From Thinopyrum elongatum (lineage: Eukaryota > Streptophyta > Magnoliopsida > Poales > Poaceae): DNA of 64,000 nucleotides. The notes under the pieces were generated by a model. The model saw only the letters and a program-made list of their open reading frames with translations, ran no database searches and was not told where the DNA came from. The translations under genes were made by a program, and so were the position numbers. The stretch's first letter is position 1. Each line of letters starts with the position of its first letter. The stretch is taken from assembly GCA_011799875.1 (NCBI GenBank), contig CM022297.1, positions 521,373,783 through 521,437,782 on the forward strand, written 5' to 3'. Below are positions 11,457 to 22,600 of this stretch, piece after piece.

Positions 11457-11628
11457 TTTCAATGTATGGTTTAATTAGATGCTCTGGAGAGCTATATGTT
11501 GTTCAATGAGAACTATGTATGTACTTTTGTTTTAATGTGATGATGAACTTCTATTAATTTGGTCACTTATCTATTCATGATGTTTTGTAATGGTTTTTGA
11601 CACACTTAATTATATATAATGCACGCAG

Positions 11629-14600
11629 ATGAACCGGCAATTGATGTACGGTGACAGACGCACCTCCGAGTACATTAAGGGCGTGCATAATTTTCTCGAA
11701 GTGGCTGAGGCAAACAAGCAGAATGGTTTTATGTGTTGTCCATGCCCTATATGTGGGAATACAAAGTCTTTCTCTGACCGGAAAATCCTTCACACCCACC
11801 TGCTTTATAAGGGTTTCATGCCACACTATAATGTTTGGACCAGGCACGGAGAAATAGGGGTTATGATGGAAGACAGCGAAGAAGAAGAGGACGATGACAA
11901 CTATGTGCCCCCTGAATACGATGATGCTGCAATGGGGGAAGCTGAAGATCAAGAGGAACCAGACGATGTGCCCGATGATGATCTCTGCCGAGTCATTGTT
12001 GATGCAAGGAGACAGTGCGAAAGTGAAAAGGAGAAGATGAAGTTCGATCGCATGTTAGAGGATCACCAAAAAGGGTTGTACCCCAATTGCGAAGATGGCA
12101 ACACAAAGCTCGGTACCGTACTGGAATTGCTGCAGTGGAAGGCAGAGAATGCTGTGCCTGACAAAGGATTTGAGAAGCTACTGAAAATATTGAAGAAGAA
12201 GCTTCCAAAGGATAACGAATTGCCCGACAGTACGTACGCAGCAAAGAAGGTCGTATGCCCTCTAGGATTGGAGGTGTCGAAGATACATGCATGCCCTAAT
12301 GACTGCATCCTGTACCGTGGTGCGTACGAGGATTTGAACGCATGCCCGGTATGCGGTGCATTGCGGTATAAGATCAGACGAGATGACCCTGGTGATGTTG
12401 ATGGCGAGCCCTCCAGGAAGAGGGTTCCTGCCAAGGTGATGTGGTATGCTCCTATAATACCACGGTTGAAACGTCTGTTCAGAAACAAAGAGCATGCCAA
12501 GTTGATGCGATGGCACAGAGAGGACCGTAAGAAAGACGGGAAGTTGAGAGCACTCGCTGACGGGTCGCAGTGGAGAAAAATCGAGAGAAAGTACGGGGCT
12601 GAGTTTGCAGGTGACCCAAGGAACGTATGGTTTGGTTTAAGCGCGGATGGCATTAATCCTTTCGGGGAGCAGAGCAGCAATCACAGCACCTGGCTCGTGA
12701 CTCTATGTATCTATAACCTTCCTCCTTAGCTGTGCATGAAGCGGAAGTTCATTATGATGCCAGTACTCATCCAAGGCCCTAAGCAACCCGGCAACGACAT
12801 TGATGTGTACCTAAGGCCATTAGTTGAACAACTTGTACAGCTGTGGAATGGAAACGGTGTACGTGTGTGGGATGAGCACAGACAGGAGGAATTTGACCTG
12901 CATGCGTTGCTGTTTGTAACCATCAATGATTGGCCTGCTCTCAGTAACCTTTCAGGACAGACAAACAAGGGATACCACGCATGCACGCACTGTTTAGCTG
13001 ACACAGAAAGTATATACCTGGACAAATGCAGGAAGAATGTGTACCTGGGGCATCGTCGATTTCTTCCGACCAACCATCAATGTCGAAAGAAAGGCAAGCA
13101 TTTCAAAGGCGAGGCAGATCACCGGAAGAAGCCCGCCATGCATACCGGTGATCACGTACTTGCTATGGTCAATGATTTACACGTAATCTTTGGAAAGGGT
13201 CCCGACGGACTATCTGTTCCGAATGACGCCGAGGGACACGCACCCATGTGGAAGAAGAAATCTATATTTTGGGACCTACCCTACTGGAAAGACCTAGAGG
13301 TCCGCTCTTCAATCGACGTGATGCATGTGACGAAGAACCTTTGCGTGAACCTGCTAGGCTTCTTGGACATGTATGGAAAGACAAAAGATACACCGGAGGC
13401 ACGGGAGGACCTGCAACGTTGGCACGAAAAAGACGGCATGCCTCCAAAGCAGTACGAAGGTCCTGCCAGCTACGCTCTTACCAAAGAAGAGAAGGAAATC
13501 TTCTTTGAATTCCTGCTCAGTATGAAGGTACCGTCTGGCTTCTCGTCGAATATAAAGGGAATAATAAATATGCCAGAGAAAAAGTTCCAGAACCTAAAGT
13601 CTCATGACTGCCACGTGATTATGATGCAACTGGTTTCGGTTGCATTGAGGGGACTTCTACCGGAAAACGTTCGATTAGCCATTGTGAAGCTATGTGCATT
13701 CCTCAATGCAATCTCTCAGAAGGTGATCAATCCAGAAATCATACCAAGGCTAAGGAGTGATGTGGCGCAATGTCTTGTCAGTTTCGAGTTGGTGTTCCCA
13801 CCATCCTTCTTCAATATCATGACGCACGTCCTAGTTCATCTAGTCGACGAGATTGTCGTTCTGGGCCCCATATTTCTACACAATATGTTCCCCTTTGAGA
13901 GGTTCATGGGAGTCCTAAAGAAATATGTCCGTAATCGCGCTAGGCCAGAAGGAAGCATCTCCATGGGCCATCAAACAGAGGATGTCATTGGGTTTTGTGT
14001 TGACTTCATTCCTGACCTTAAGAAGATTGGTCTCCCTCAATCACGGTATGAGGGGAGACTGACTGGAAAAGGCACGCTAGGAGGGGACTCATTAATATGC
14101 AGGGACGGGCATTCTTGGTCTCAAGCACACTACACAGTTCTACAGAACTCTACCTTGGTGACCCCGTATGTCGATGAACAGAAGAACATTCTGCGCTCCA
14201 AACACCCGGAGCAGTGTGACGACTGGATTACATGTGAACACATCAGGACTTTCGGCAGTTGGTTGGAAACACGTCTCAGAGGTGACAACACTGTTTCTAA
14301 TGAGCTGTACTCGTTGTCCAGGGGACCATCTTTGACTGTATTAACTTACAAAGGATACGAGATAAATGGGAATAAATTTTACACCATCGCCCAAGATCAA
14401 AAGAGCACCAACAAAAATAGCGGTATCCGCTTTGATGCAGCAACCAAGAGGGGAAAGGACACATATTATGGTTACATAGTGGACATATGGGAACTTGACT
14501 ACGGACATGATTTTAAGGTCCCTTTGTTTAAGTACAAATGGGTCAATCTGTCAGGAGGCGGGGTACAGGTAGAGCCACATTACGGAATGACAATAGTGGA

Positions 14601-14931
14601 TCTGAACAATCTTGGGTACATAGACGAACCATTCGTCCTAGCCAATGATGTGGCGCAGGTTTTCTATGTGAAGGACATGTCTAAAAAACCAAGAAAAAGA
14701 AAAGATAAGGAAGCGAATACATCATACGATGAGCCAAAGCGCCACATAGTTCTTTCAGGGAAAAGAGACATCGTGGGAGTGGAGGGTAAGACAGACATGT
14801 CTGAAGATTATGAAAAGTTTCATGAAATTCCTCCCTTCAAAGTCAAGGCTGACCCAAGCACCCTGTTAAGCGATGAAGAATATCCATGGTTACGGCGCAA
14901 TAAGCAAAGGACACAAGCGAAGAAAAAGTGA
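11629..14931 (+). pseudogene. CACTA-1 TNP2-type transposase, single amber codon
   Basis: The frame runs 1,100 codons from ATG 11629, just after a possible splice acceptor, to TGA 14929-14931. It is broken only by TAG at 12727-12729 (codon 367), where CACTA-2 has TGG. Domains in order: the N-terminal transposase-associated zinc-binding domain (CCPCPICGN, HLLYKGFMPHYNVW), the Transposase_21 catalytic core around the amber (DGINPFGEQSSNHSTW, then KRKFIMMPVLIQGP), a DUF4218-like region (VHLVDEIVVLGPIF, FPFERFMGVLKKYVRN) and a DUF4216-like region (DTYYGYIVDIWELDY, VPLFKYKWVN). TNP2 performs end cleavage and joining in En/Spm elements. No frameshift is seen across 3.3 kb, so inactivation looks recent. 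A Leu replaces the Trp of CACTA-2 near the N-terminus. Confidence 0.92.
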
Positions 14932-14934
14932 AGA

Positions 14935-16150
14935 CAGATGAAGTCAGAAATGGTTGAAAATTGATGATGTTGCTTTGAATGGTTCATTTTAAGCACACAA
15001 AAAGTTTGGAGTTCAAATAAGTTCAAAAAAATGAAATCCCTTTGTAACAAATGAGTTTTTGTCCGAAACCCTGATACTTCCAAAGAGATTGTCCATTTTG
15101 TACACGAAGTGCATCCAGTTTTTGCCGTAACCCTCTCAACTTTTTAGCACATGCTATGTGGGTGAAATGATGATATCATGCGAATTTTCAACCTCTTCTG
15201 AGTTCATTTGAAGTGCTTTTCGATTTCAGGGTCATTTATCTCAAAAAAACAGTAAATGCATGAAAAATAACAGATGAAGTCAGAAAGGGTTGAAAATTGA
15301 TGATGTGGCTTTGAATGGTTCATTTTGAGCACACAAAAAGTCTGGAGTTCAAATAAGTTCAAAAAAATGAAATCCCTTTGTAACAGATGAGTTTTTGTCC
15401 GAAACCCTGATACTTCGAAAGAGATTGTCCATTTTGTACACGAAGTGCATATAGTTTTTGCCGTAACCCTCTCAACTTTTTAGCACATGCTATGTGGGTG
15501 AAATGATGATATCATGCGAATTTTCAACCTCTTCAGAGTTCATTTGAAGTGCTTTTCAATTTCAGGGTCATTTAGCTTAAAAAAATCAGTAAATGCATGA
15601 AAAATAACAGATGAAGTCAGAAAGGGTTGAAAATTGATGATGTTGCTTTGAATGGTTCATTTTGAGCACACAAAAAGTCTGGAGTTCAAATAAGTTCAAA
15701 AAAATGAAATCCCTTTGTAAGAGATGAGTTTTTGTCCGAAACCCTGATACTTCGAAAGAGATTGTCCATTTTGTACACGAAGTGCATCCAGTTTTTGCCG
15801 TAACCCTCTCAACTTTTTAGCACATGCTATGTGGGTGAAATGATGATATCATGCGAATTTTCAACCTCTTCAGAGTTCATTTGAAGTGCTTTTCAATTTC
15901 AGGGTCATTTAGCTCAAAAAAATCAGTACATGCATGAAAAATAACAGATGAAGTCAGAAAGGGTTGAAAATTGATGATGTGGCTTTGAATGGTTCATTTT
16001 GAACACACAAAAAGTCTGGAGTTCAAATAAGTTAAAAAAATGAAATCCCTTTGTAACATATGCGTTTTAGTCCGAAACCCTGATACTTCGAAAGAGATTG
16101 TCCATTTTGTACATGAAGTGCATCCAATTTTTGCCGTAACCCTCTCAACT
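14935..16150. repeat. 337-bp tandem repeats downstream of TNP2 (CACTA-1)
   Basis: Units beginning ACAGATGAAGTCAGAAA start at about 14935, 15271, 15608 and 15945, spacing 336-337 bp, with the last unit incomplete (about 3.6 copies). Units differ by only a few substitutions. CACTA-2 has about 2.7 copies. Confidence 0.93.
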
Positions 16151-16700
16151 TTTATGAAACTCTAATAGCAAAAATAATAAACTAAAAGAATAAACTAGAA
16201 AACTTTAATGAAACTCTAATAGAAAAGAAGAATGAACTAGAAAACTTTAATGAAACTCTAATAGCAAAAGGAATCAACTAAAATTTATGCAACTAAAATT
16301 AGCAAAGTATTTTCTGTTCAAAACATTAAAAGCAAAAAGAATTTTCAAAAAGAACTTTTTTTGTTAGAAACTTTAATAGCAAAAAGAATTATCATAAAGA
16401 TTTTTTTTGTTAGAAACTAAAATAACAAAAACTGTTTTTGAATATAATGATTAAAACACAGTAATATTAAATAGCAGGAAAAAGAATCACTCAAAAATCT
16501 ATTTTTATAGTAAAGTTAATCACAAACTAGTGATTCACACAAATTTCAAAGAATTCAAATTTAAACTATTCGAATTGGAAAACTAATGGCACTAACCGAA
16601 AGTTTATAATATTTATTACCTAAAAGCAAAAAGAATTAAAAAATACAGCAAAAAAAAATAAAGCAAAAAACAAAATAGAAAAACTGGAAAAAATAGAAAA
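16151..16700. other. A+T-rich spacer of CACTA-1
   Basis: No gene is visible. Short phrases such as AATAGCAAAAAGAAT and GAAACTCTAATAG recur. The same sequence is in CACTA-2 at about 41740-42340, and related sequence occurs in reverse orientation at 30360-31080. Confidence 0.7.
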
Positions 16701-16916
16701 AAAATGCCACCTACTGGGCCACCACGGCCTGAATACGACTAGAAACCCAACCACGGGCCAGGATTCAGGCCCGCAGAAGGCCCAGTAGGCCCACAGGCAG
16801 CGGAATGTCAGGTTAGGCCCGTAAGCCTGCATTTAAGAGGAGCTCGAGAGGGCAGTCGCAGTGGGGCTTATAAACCACTCCGAGCCCCTCTCAACTAGCG
16901 AGGTGGGACTAAACTT

Positions 16917-17095
16917 TTGGCTGCAGGCAGCACAAGGCCTTTGGTCCCGGTTGGTGCCACCAAACCGGGACTAAAGCTGGGCTTTGGTCCCGGTTCGTGG
17001 CACCAACCGGGACCAATGCCCCCATTTAGTCCCGGTTGGTGCCACCAACCGGGAATAAAGGGGGGACCAATGCCTCGTCTATATAAGCCTGCACT
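16917..17095 (+). promoter_or_regulatory. Internal second promoter of CACTA-1
   Basis: A block of subterminal-type repeats (GGTCCCGGTTGGTGCCACC and inverted forms) is followed by CTATATAAG at about 17079-17088. This is the organisation of the element's outer promoter, placed mid-element. The downstream product would be the Transposase_24/Ulp1-like gene. CACTA-2 has the same block at 42540-42800. Confidence 0.72.
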
Positions 17096-17109
17096 TGTGA
17101 AAAATTTGT

Positions 17110-17355
17110 TTCAGTTCTTCTTCCACTGCCCCGACGACGCCGCCAGGCTGCCCCTCTGCCCCGACGCCGTTGCCGCGCCGCCCCTGCCCCGACGCCATCG
17201 CCGCGCCGCCCCGCGCCGTCACCGCCCCGGTCCGCGCCGCCCTCGTCGCCGTGCGCGCCCCTGCCCCGACGCCGTCGCCGCGCGCCGCCCCTGCCCGACG
17301 CCGACGCCGCCCCGACGCCGCCCGGCCTGCCCCTGCCCGCCCCGACTCCTCTGTG
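17110..17355 (+). other. G+C-rich leader with CCGACGCCG repeats
   Basis: Follows the internal TATA box. Short degenerate repeats of CCCCGACGCCG make several frames stay open by chance. A donor-like GTGAGC follows at about 17352, so this is probably a non-coding first exon of the second gene. Confidence 0.5.
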
Positions 17356-17469
17356 AGCACCGCCGCCGCCGCCGCGTTGCTATTTTTTTTATATATGTTT
17401 TTCTCTTATATATATATGATTTCTTTTTATATGTATGTATGTATGTATGTATTTTTTAAACTTTTTATA

Positions 17470-17740
17470 TGTATGGAAAAGAGGAAGAAGGACGAAGGGA
17501 AGAAAAAGAAGGAGAGGAAAAAGGGGAGAAAAAAGAGAAGAAGAGGAGAAAAAAAATAAGAAGAGAAAGAAGGAGAAGAAGAGGAAAAACAATAAGAAGA
17601 GGAAGAAGAAGAAAAAAAAAGGAGAAGAAGAAGGAATAGTAAGAAGAGGAAGAAGAAGAAAAAAAAAGGAGAAGAAGAAGGAATAGAGTTTTTTTTTCTT
17701 CTTCTTCCTCTTTTGTTTTCTCTTCTTCTTCCTCTTCTTA
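17470..17740. repeat. Polypurine tract followed by polypyrimidine tract
   Basis: About 220 bp of nearly pure GA sequence (17470-17688) is followed by about 50 bp of CT sequence (17689-17738), so the junction can fold back on itself or form triplex DNA. Absent from CACTA-2. Confidence 0.85.
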
Positions 17741-17754
17741 ATTTTTATCGGGAA

Positions 17755-18870
17755 CGAGGGTGTTGAGGATCGCCGAGCGGTCGAGGGTCGGGAACTAGGG
17801 TAGAGGGTCGAGGAACGCCGAGGGGTCGGGGTCGAGGAATGCCGAGGGTCGTGGGTCGAGGAACGCCGAGGGGTCGAGGGTCGGGAATTAGGTTGAGGGT
17901 CGGGAACGCCGAGGGGTCGAGGGTCGGGAACTAGGGTAGAGGGTCGTGGATCGCCGAGCAGTCGAGGGTCGTGAACTAGGGTAGAGGGTCGAGGGTCACC
18001 GAAGGTTCGAGGGTCGAGGGTCGAGGAACGCCGAGGGGTCGAGAGTCGTGAACTAGGGTAGATAGTCGAGGAAAGCCGAGGGGTCGAGGGTTGAGGAACA
18101 CCGAGGGGTCGAGGGTCGGGAACTAGGGTAGAGGGTCGAGGAAAAGCCGAGGGGTAGAGGGTCGAGGAACGCCGAGGGGTCGAGGGTCGGGAACTAGGGT
18201 AGAGAGTCGTGGATCGCCGAGCGGTCGAGGGTCAGGAACTAGGGTAGAGGGTCGAGGGGTCACCGAAGGTTCGAGGTTCGAGGGTCGTCGAGGGGTCGAG
18301 GGTCGAGGAACGCCGAGGTGTCGAGAGTCGTGAACTAGGGTAGAGGGTCGAGGAAAGCCGAGGGGTCGAGGGTCGAGGAACGCCGAGGGGTCGAGAGTCG
18401 TGAACTAGGGTAGATGGCGAGAACAGCCGAGGGGTCGAGGGTGGGGAACTAGGGTGAGGGTCGAGGAACGCCGAGGGGTAGAGGTCGAGGAGGAACGCGA
18501 GGGGTCGAGGTTCGGGAACTAGGGTAGAGAGTCGTGGATCGCCGAGGGTCGAGGGTGTGAACTAGGGTAGATGGTCGATGGGTCACCGAAGGTTCGAGGG
18601 TCGAGTGTCGTCGAGGGGTCGAGGGTCGAGGAACGCCGAGGTGTCGAGAGTCGTGAACTAGGGTAGAGGGTCGAGGAAAGCCGAGGGGTCGAGGGTCGGG
18701 AACTAGGGTAGAGGGTCGAGGAACGCCGAGGGGTCAAGGGTCGAGGAACGCCGAGGGGTCGAGGGTCGGGAACTAGGGTAAAGGGTCGTGGATCGCCGAG
18801 CGGTCGAGGGTCGTGAACTAGGGTAGAGGGTCAAGGGTCGCCGAGGGGTCGAGGGTCGTCCAGGGGTCGA
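17755..18870. repeat. G-rich minisatellite in the CACTA-1 leader
   Basis: Roughly 1.1 kb of imperfect tandem repeats built from GGGTCGAGG, AACGCCGAGG and GGGAACTAGGGTAGA. Higher-order blocks recur with small length changes. CACTA-2 has different, shorter tandem repeats in this place. Confidence 0.9.
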
Positions 18871-18871
18871 G

Positions 18872-18935
18872 GGTCCAGATTTATCAAGAATGCCCCCATT
18901 ATGGATGTGCACAAGTTGATCCAATTTTTTTCTGA

Positions 18936-18975
<40 letters not shown>

Positions 18976-19393
18976 TTATATATGTCACGTTGTCTGTCAA
19001 AGTATTGAAGAAATCCATGGCTTTATCATTTGCCGGAAGTAACAGTCGTATGATGCTATGAAGCTCTTCAAAGTTGTTTTGGAACGGAGTTCCTGATAGA
19101 ATAATTCGCCTTTTGGTACGAATTTCAGCAAAGGCCTTCCAAATAGCGATATTCGGAAGGCTCTTGCTGAACTTTGTACAAAAAGCTAATTATTCTATCG
19201 GGAACTCCGTTCCAAAACAACTTTGAAGAGCTTTGTACCATTATACGCCTGTCATTTCCGGCTAATGATGAAGTCAAGGTTTTCTTGAATTCTTTGACAC
19301 CAGACAACGTGACATATAGAAGGGTAGATCAGATCAGGAAAAATATGGACCATTTTCTGCACATCCAGAATGGCGTCATTTTGTTAAATCCCT
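18872..19393. repeat. SNF2-remodeler-derived inverted repeat in CACTA-1
   Basis: Left arm 18872-19140 and right arm 19155-19393 are inverted copies separated by about 14 nt. An (AT)n run of about 35 bp at 18940-18974 interrupts the left arm. Next to the loop I count about 17 differences over 106 aligned bases. Read on minus, the left arm encodes a piece like SGTPFQNNFEEL and further out HIHNGGILDKS. Read on plus, the right arm encodes SGTPFQNNFEEL, one base out of frame with what precedes it, then DNVTYRRVDQIRKNM. SGTPxQN is helicase motif III of SNF2 ATPases. Similarity to the DRD1/CLASSY branch is my recollection of LSGTxFQNN and FVHVHxGxxL-type motifs. It lies in the leader of the second gene. 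Confidence 0.8.
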
Positions 19394-19419
19394 TGTCGGT
19401 CCGGACGTCGGACATTCAT

Positions 19420-19560
19420 GAGAGAGGCGGTCCGACCCAAACCCTAGAAGCACTGTCGAGGCCACCCCAAACCCTAGAAGCGTTGCCTAGGCCACCCCAA
19501 ACCCTAGAAGCGTTGTCGAGGCCACCCCAAACCGTAGAAGCGTCAAGCTAGCTAGGTCTA
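19420..19560. repeat. Short tandem repeats before the second gene
   Basis: AAACCCTAGAAGCG plus a GAGGCCACCCC phrase repeats four times. A related array lies at 44650-44800 in CACTA-2. Confidence 0.75.
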
Positions 19561-19629
19561 CGTTTGCACTAATATATCCATCTATCATGTTTGTATATTA
19601 ATTGCCATGTTGTAATATTTGCAGAAACT

Positions 19630-22600
19630 ATGGAGCACCGAGACATCGAAGCAGAACAGTTGTTGGGGGACATAATCCTCGGTGGAGGTGATGTCTTGTC
19701 ATTTCTCAACGACACCGATGGTCTGGAAGGAGAGGGTGAAGCAGGCTCCGGTGATCGAACAATGGAGGTGGAAGGACATGATTATGATGGCTCCGGTGAC
19801 GGAATGCCGGTGGAAGAAGGAGACCGTGATGACTGCTCCTGTGAGCGAACGGAGAAAGGAGATGTTGCAAAGTCCGGCGAGGTATATATATTAATTAAGC
19901 CTGTGCTGACTAGCTAATTGATGCATTAATTGTTTTGGTATGTACACATATTAACTCTCTTCTTTCTTCTTTTCTAGCCCTCCGGATCGAGCCAAACTTC
20001 GGTAACAAGACGAGGCCCGAAGAAAAGGTTGCGCTAGGATGAAAGGTTCACGATCACAGCAATCAAGGGCGATGGCCAACCGATTGAACCCAGCCGGACC
20101 AAGGAAGCATTTTCTGCTCAGTGCGGGGTTCTTGTTAGGGACATGATCCCGATCAGCATCCACCAATGGAATAAGCCTAAGAGCAAAGACCCTCAAGTGC
20201 CTTTTGTCAACGATATACAGAAAGATGATCTTTGGACCGAGCTGAAGGTAAATTTCACCCTACCGCCAGAGGAGGATCCGGATAAGCCAGTTATAGAGCC
20301 ATTGGTCAAGGCTCATGCTCTTAAGAAGATGGCAGATCTATTCAGGAGGTGGAAGAATGAGTTGAAATCAATGTTTGTCGACAAAGGGAAGACTCCAGAA
20401 TTCACCGGCCGATTTGAGAAGATAAGAGATCACTGGCCCGCATTTGTGGCCCACAAGACATCGGAGAAGAGTAAGAAGATGTCAGCGACAAACAAGAAAA
20501 ATGCTGCAAAGAAGGAGCATCACCATCGCACGGGGTCAGGTGGCTACCTCAAAGCTCGGCCGTTGTGGGACAAGGCTGAGAAGGACCTGCTTGATAAAGG
20601 GGTCGAACCAGAGACATTGAACTGGCCAGACCGTTCAAGGACTTGGTTCTTCGGGGTTGGGGGAACCTTGGACCCTGAAACAGGGAAGTGCCGTTGGACG
20701 AAGAAGCAACTTGAAATACCCGTCAAGAAGCTTCAGAAGTATATCGCCGCAGCACAACAAGGGACGTTCGTTCCCGACAGAGAGAACGACGAGCTCACAC
20801 AGGCCCTCGGGAATCCTGAGCACCTAGGATGAACACGAGGCACGGCAGTCTCCGTTGCGTGGAAGGTTGCGTTTCCCGGCGCAGGCGGTTACAAAACCCG
20901 GGAGAGGAGGAAAGTGGAGCAGACCGAACTGCAGAAGCTGAATGCAAGGGTACGAGCGCTAGAGGAACAAGCACTACTAGTTCAGAGCCAGCGACCTGCC
21001 GGAGCTACCCAAGAAGCTACCCCACCATCTCAGCGGAGAAGCAGCGTGGCTTCCACCAAGCTCCTTCAGTAGCCTGACTTCACGGCTCCCAGCTACCCCG
21101 TGGATGCTATCACGGAGGCTCAAGATTGCCACCTTATGACGCAATGGCAGCACCTCAAAGTCAAGGCGGCTGTCGGCTCTGTTGCACCTCCTCAACCCGG
21201 CGCAACTTTTCACTGCCTTCCGATTCCACATGGCTATGCTGTTGTGATGGTCGATGAAATAACGGAGGGATTTGAGGAGCTCGAGCTTGACCACCCTACC
21301 GGTGAAGGGGAGACTCAGCTGGGTCTTGCTCTGAAGACTCCATGTCTATGGTGGAAGGAGCTCATCAACCTTCCGAACTGGACGCCTCCTCCTCCTCCTC
21401 CGGCGAGTCAGGGCACTGCGCTGCCTCCTCCTCCGGCGAGTGATCAAGGCAGTCCGCGTCCTTCTCCGACTGCTCTGGCGCGTGGCGGCACTCCGCCTCC
21501 TTCTCCGCCTGCGCCGGCGCGTCCGAGCAGCCCGCCTCCTTCTCCGCCTCGTCAGCAACAGCGGAAGACAGCCGCCGCCGCTCCGGCTGCTCCGGCGCGT
21601 CGTAGCACTCTGCCTCCTTCTCCGCCTCGTAAGCAACGAAGGAAGACAGCCACAGCCGCTCCGGCTGCTCCGGCGTCTAGCAGTACAGCTAGAGGCGGGA
21701 GGCAATACATATTCGGTCCATCTCTCAAGCCTCTAGAGAAGTTACCATACGAGATGACCGAGGAGGAAAACGAGGAGATCTGTCAAGCCCAAGTGAAGGA
21801 CTTTTTTGCAAAGAAAAATCCACCTCCGGAGGAGAAGATAGATCCGGTGAAATTGAAGCGCACTTTCAAGAAACTGAAGCGACCACCACCGCCTCCGCCG
21901 GATGACAACCATGTCCGCGCTCTTAAAAAGGTAGTGGAAGGAGCGCGCCGGTCGGGAACTACTTCAAGTGACAAAAGGTTACAAGAACGAAGAAGTAGGA
22001 ACAAAATTCCCCAGCTCGGCGAACAGGCAAACCAATCGTGCCCCCCGCTCAAGGTGTCTAGCGATATCGTCGCAAATCTGCCGGGGATGCTGCCCGATAC
22101 CAATCCTGGTGATTACCTGCCCGACGATGCACATTTTGATACAATGGAGGTGGACGAACACAAATACCGGTACGGGAAGCCTCTCGTCAGACCTGGTGAT
22201 CCTCCTCTAACAACGATGATGCGAAGATTCCATAAGTGGTACATGGACACCTGCAAGTCTGGGAAGGATATTTTGACGCTAAGAGTTAAAGAGGAGCATG
22301 ACCTCGTTGGAATTGATCTGTTGTCTGTTCCATTTGAGGAGTTCTTCCAGTTTTTCAATCAAAAGGACCTCGATAAAATAATCATCACTTGCTACTGTCT
22401 GTAAGTACTATACTTCTGTAATTAAGTCTATATATATAGCTCAGCTCTTTCATTGCATGTATATATAATTAACCTCACTATATTATGCAAATTGAAGATC
22501 ATCGAATGCAGAAATGCACAAATCTATGATATTTGGTTCATTAACACAAATCTCATAGATGTATGGACGGTTAAATATAATGCGAAAGAAACCGAGGCCA

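Noticed and set aside
17079..17686. Alanine/proline- and lysine/arginine-rich frames in the CACTA-1 leader
   Set aside because: Produced by CCGACGCCG repeats and by the purine tract; absent as proteins from CACTA-2.
17755..18870. AACTAGGGTA motifs as interstitial telomere repeats
   Set aside because: Only the GGGT part resembles the plant telomere unit TTTAGGG; the minisatellite unit is longer and different.
19125..19307. Minus-strand frame across the SNF2 inverted repeat
   Set aside because: It is antisense to the SNF2-coding direction of the right arm.
21346..21705. Arginine- and serine-rich frames opposite the proline-rich linker
   Set aside because: Shadow frames of CCTCCTCC-type codons. 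The sense frame is supported by domains and splice phase; the same holds for 46624-47008.
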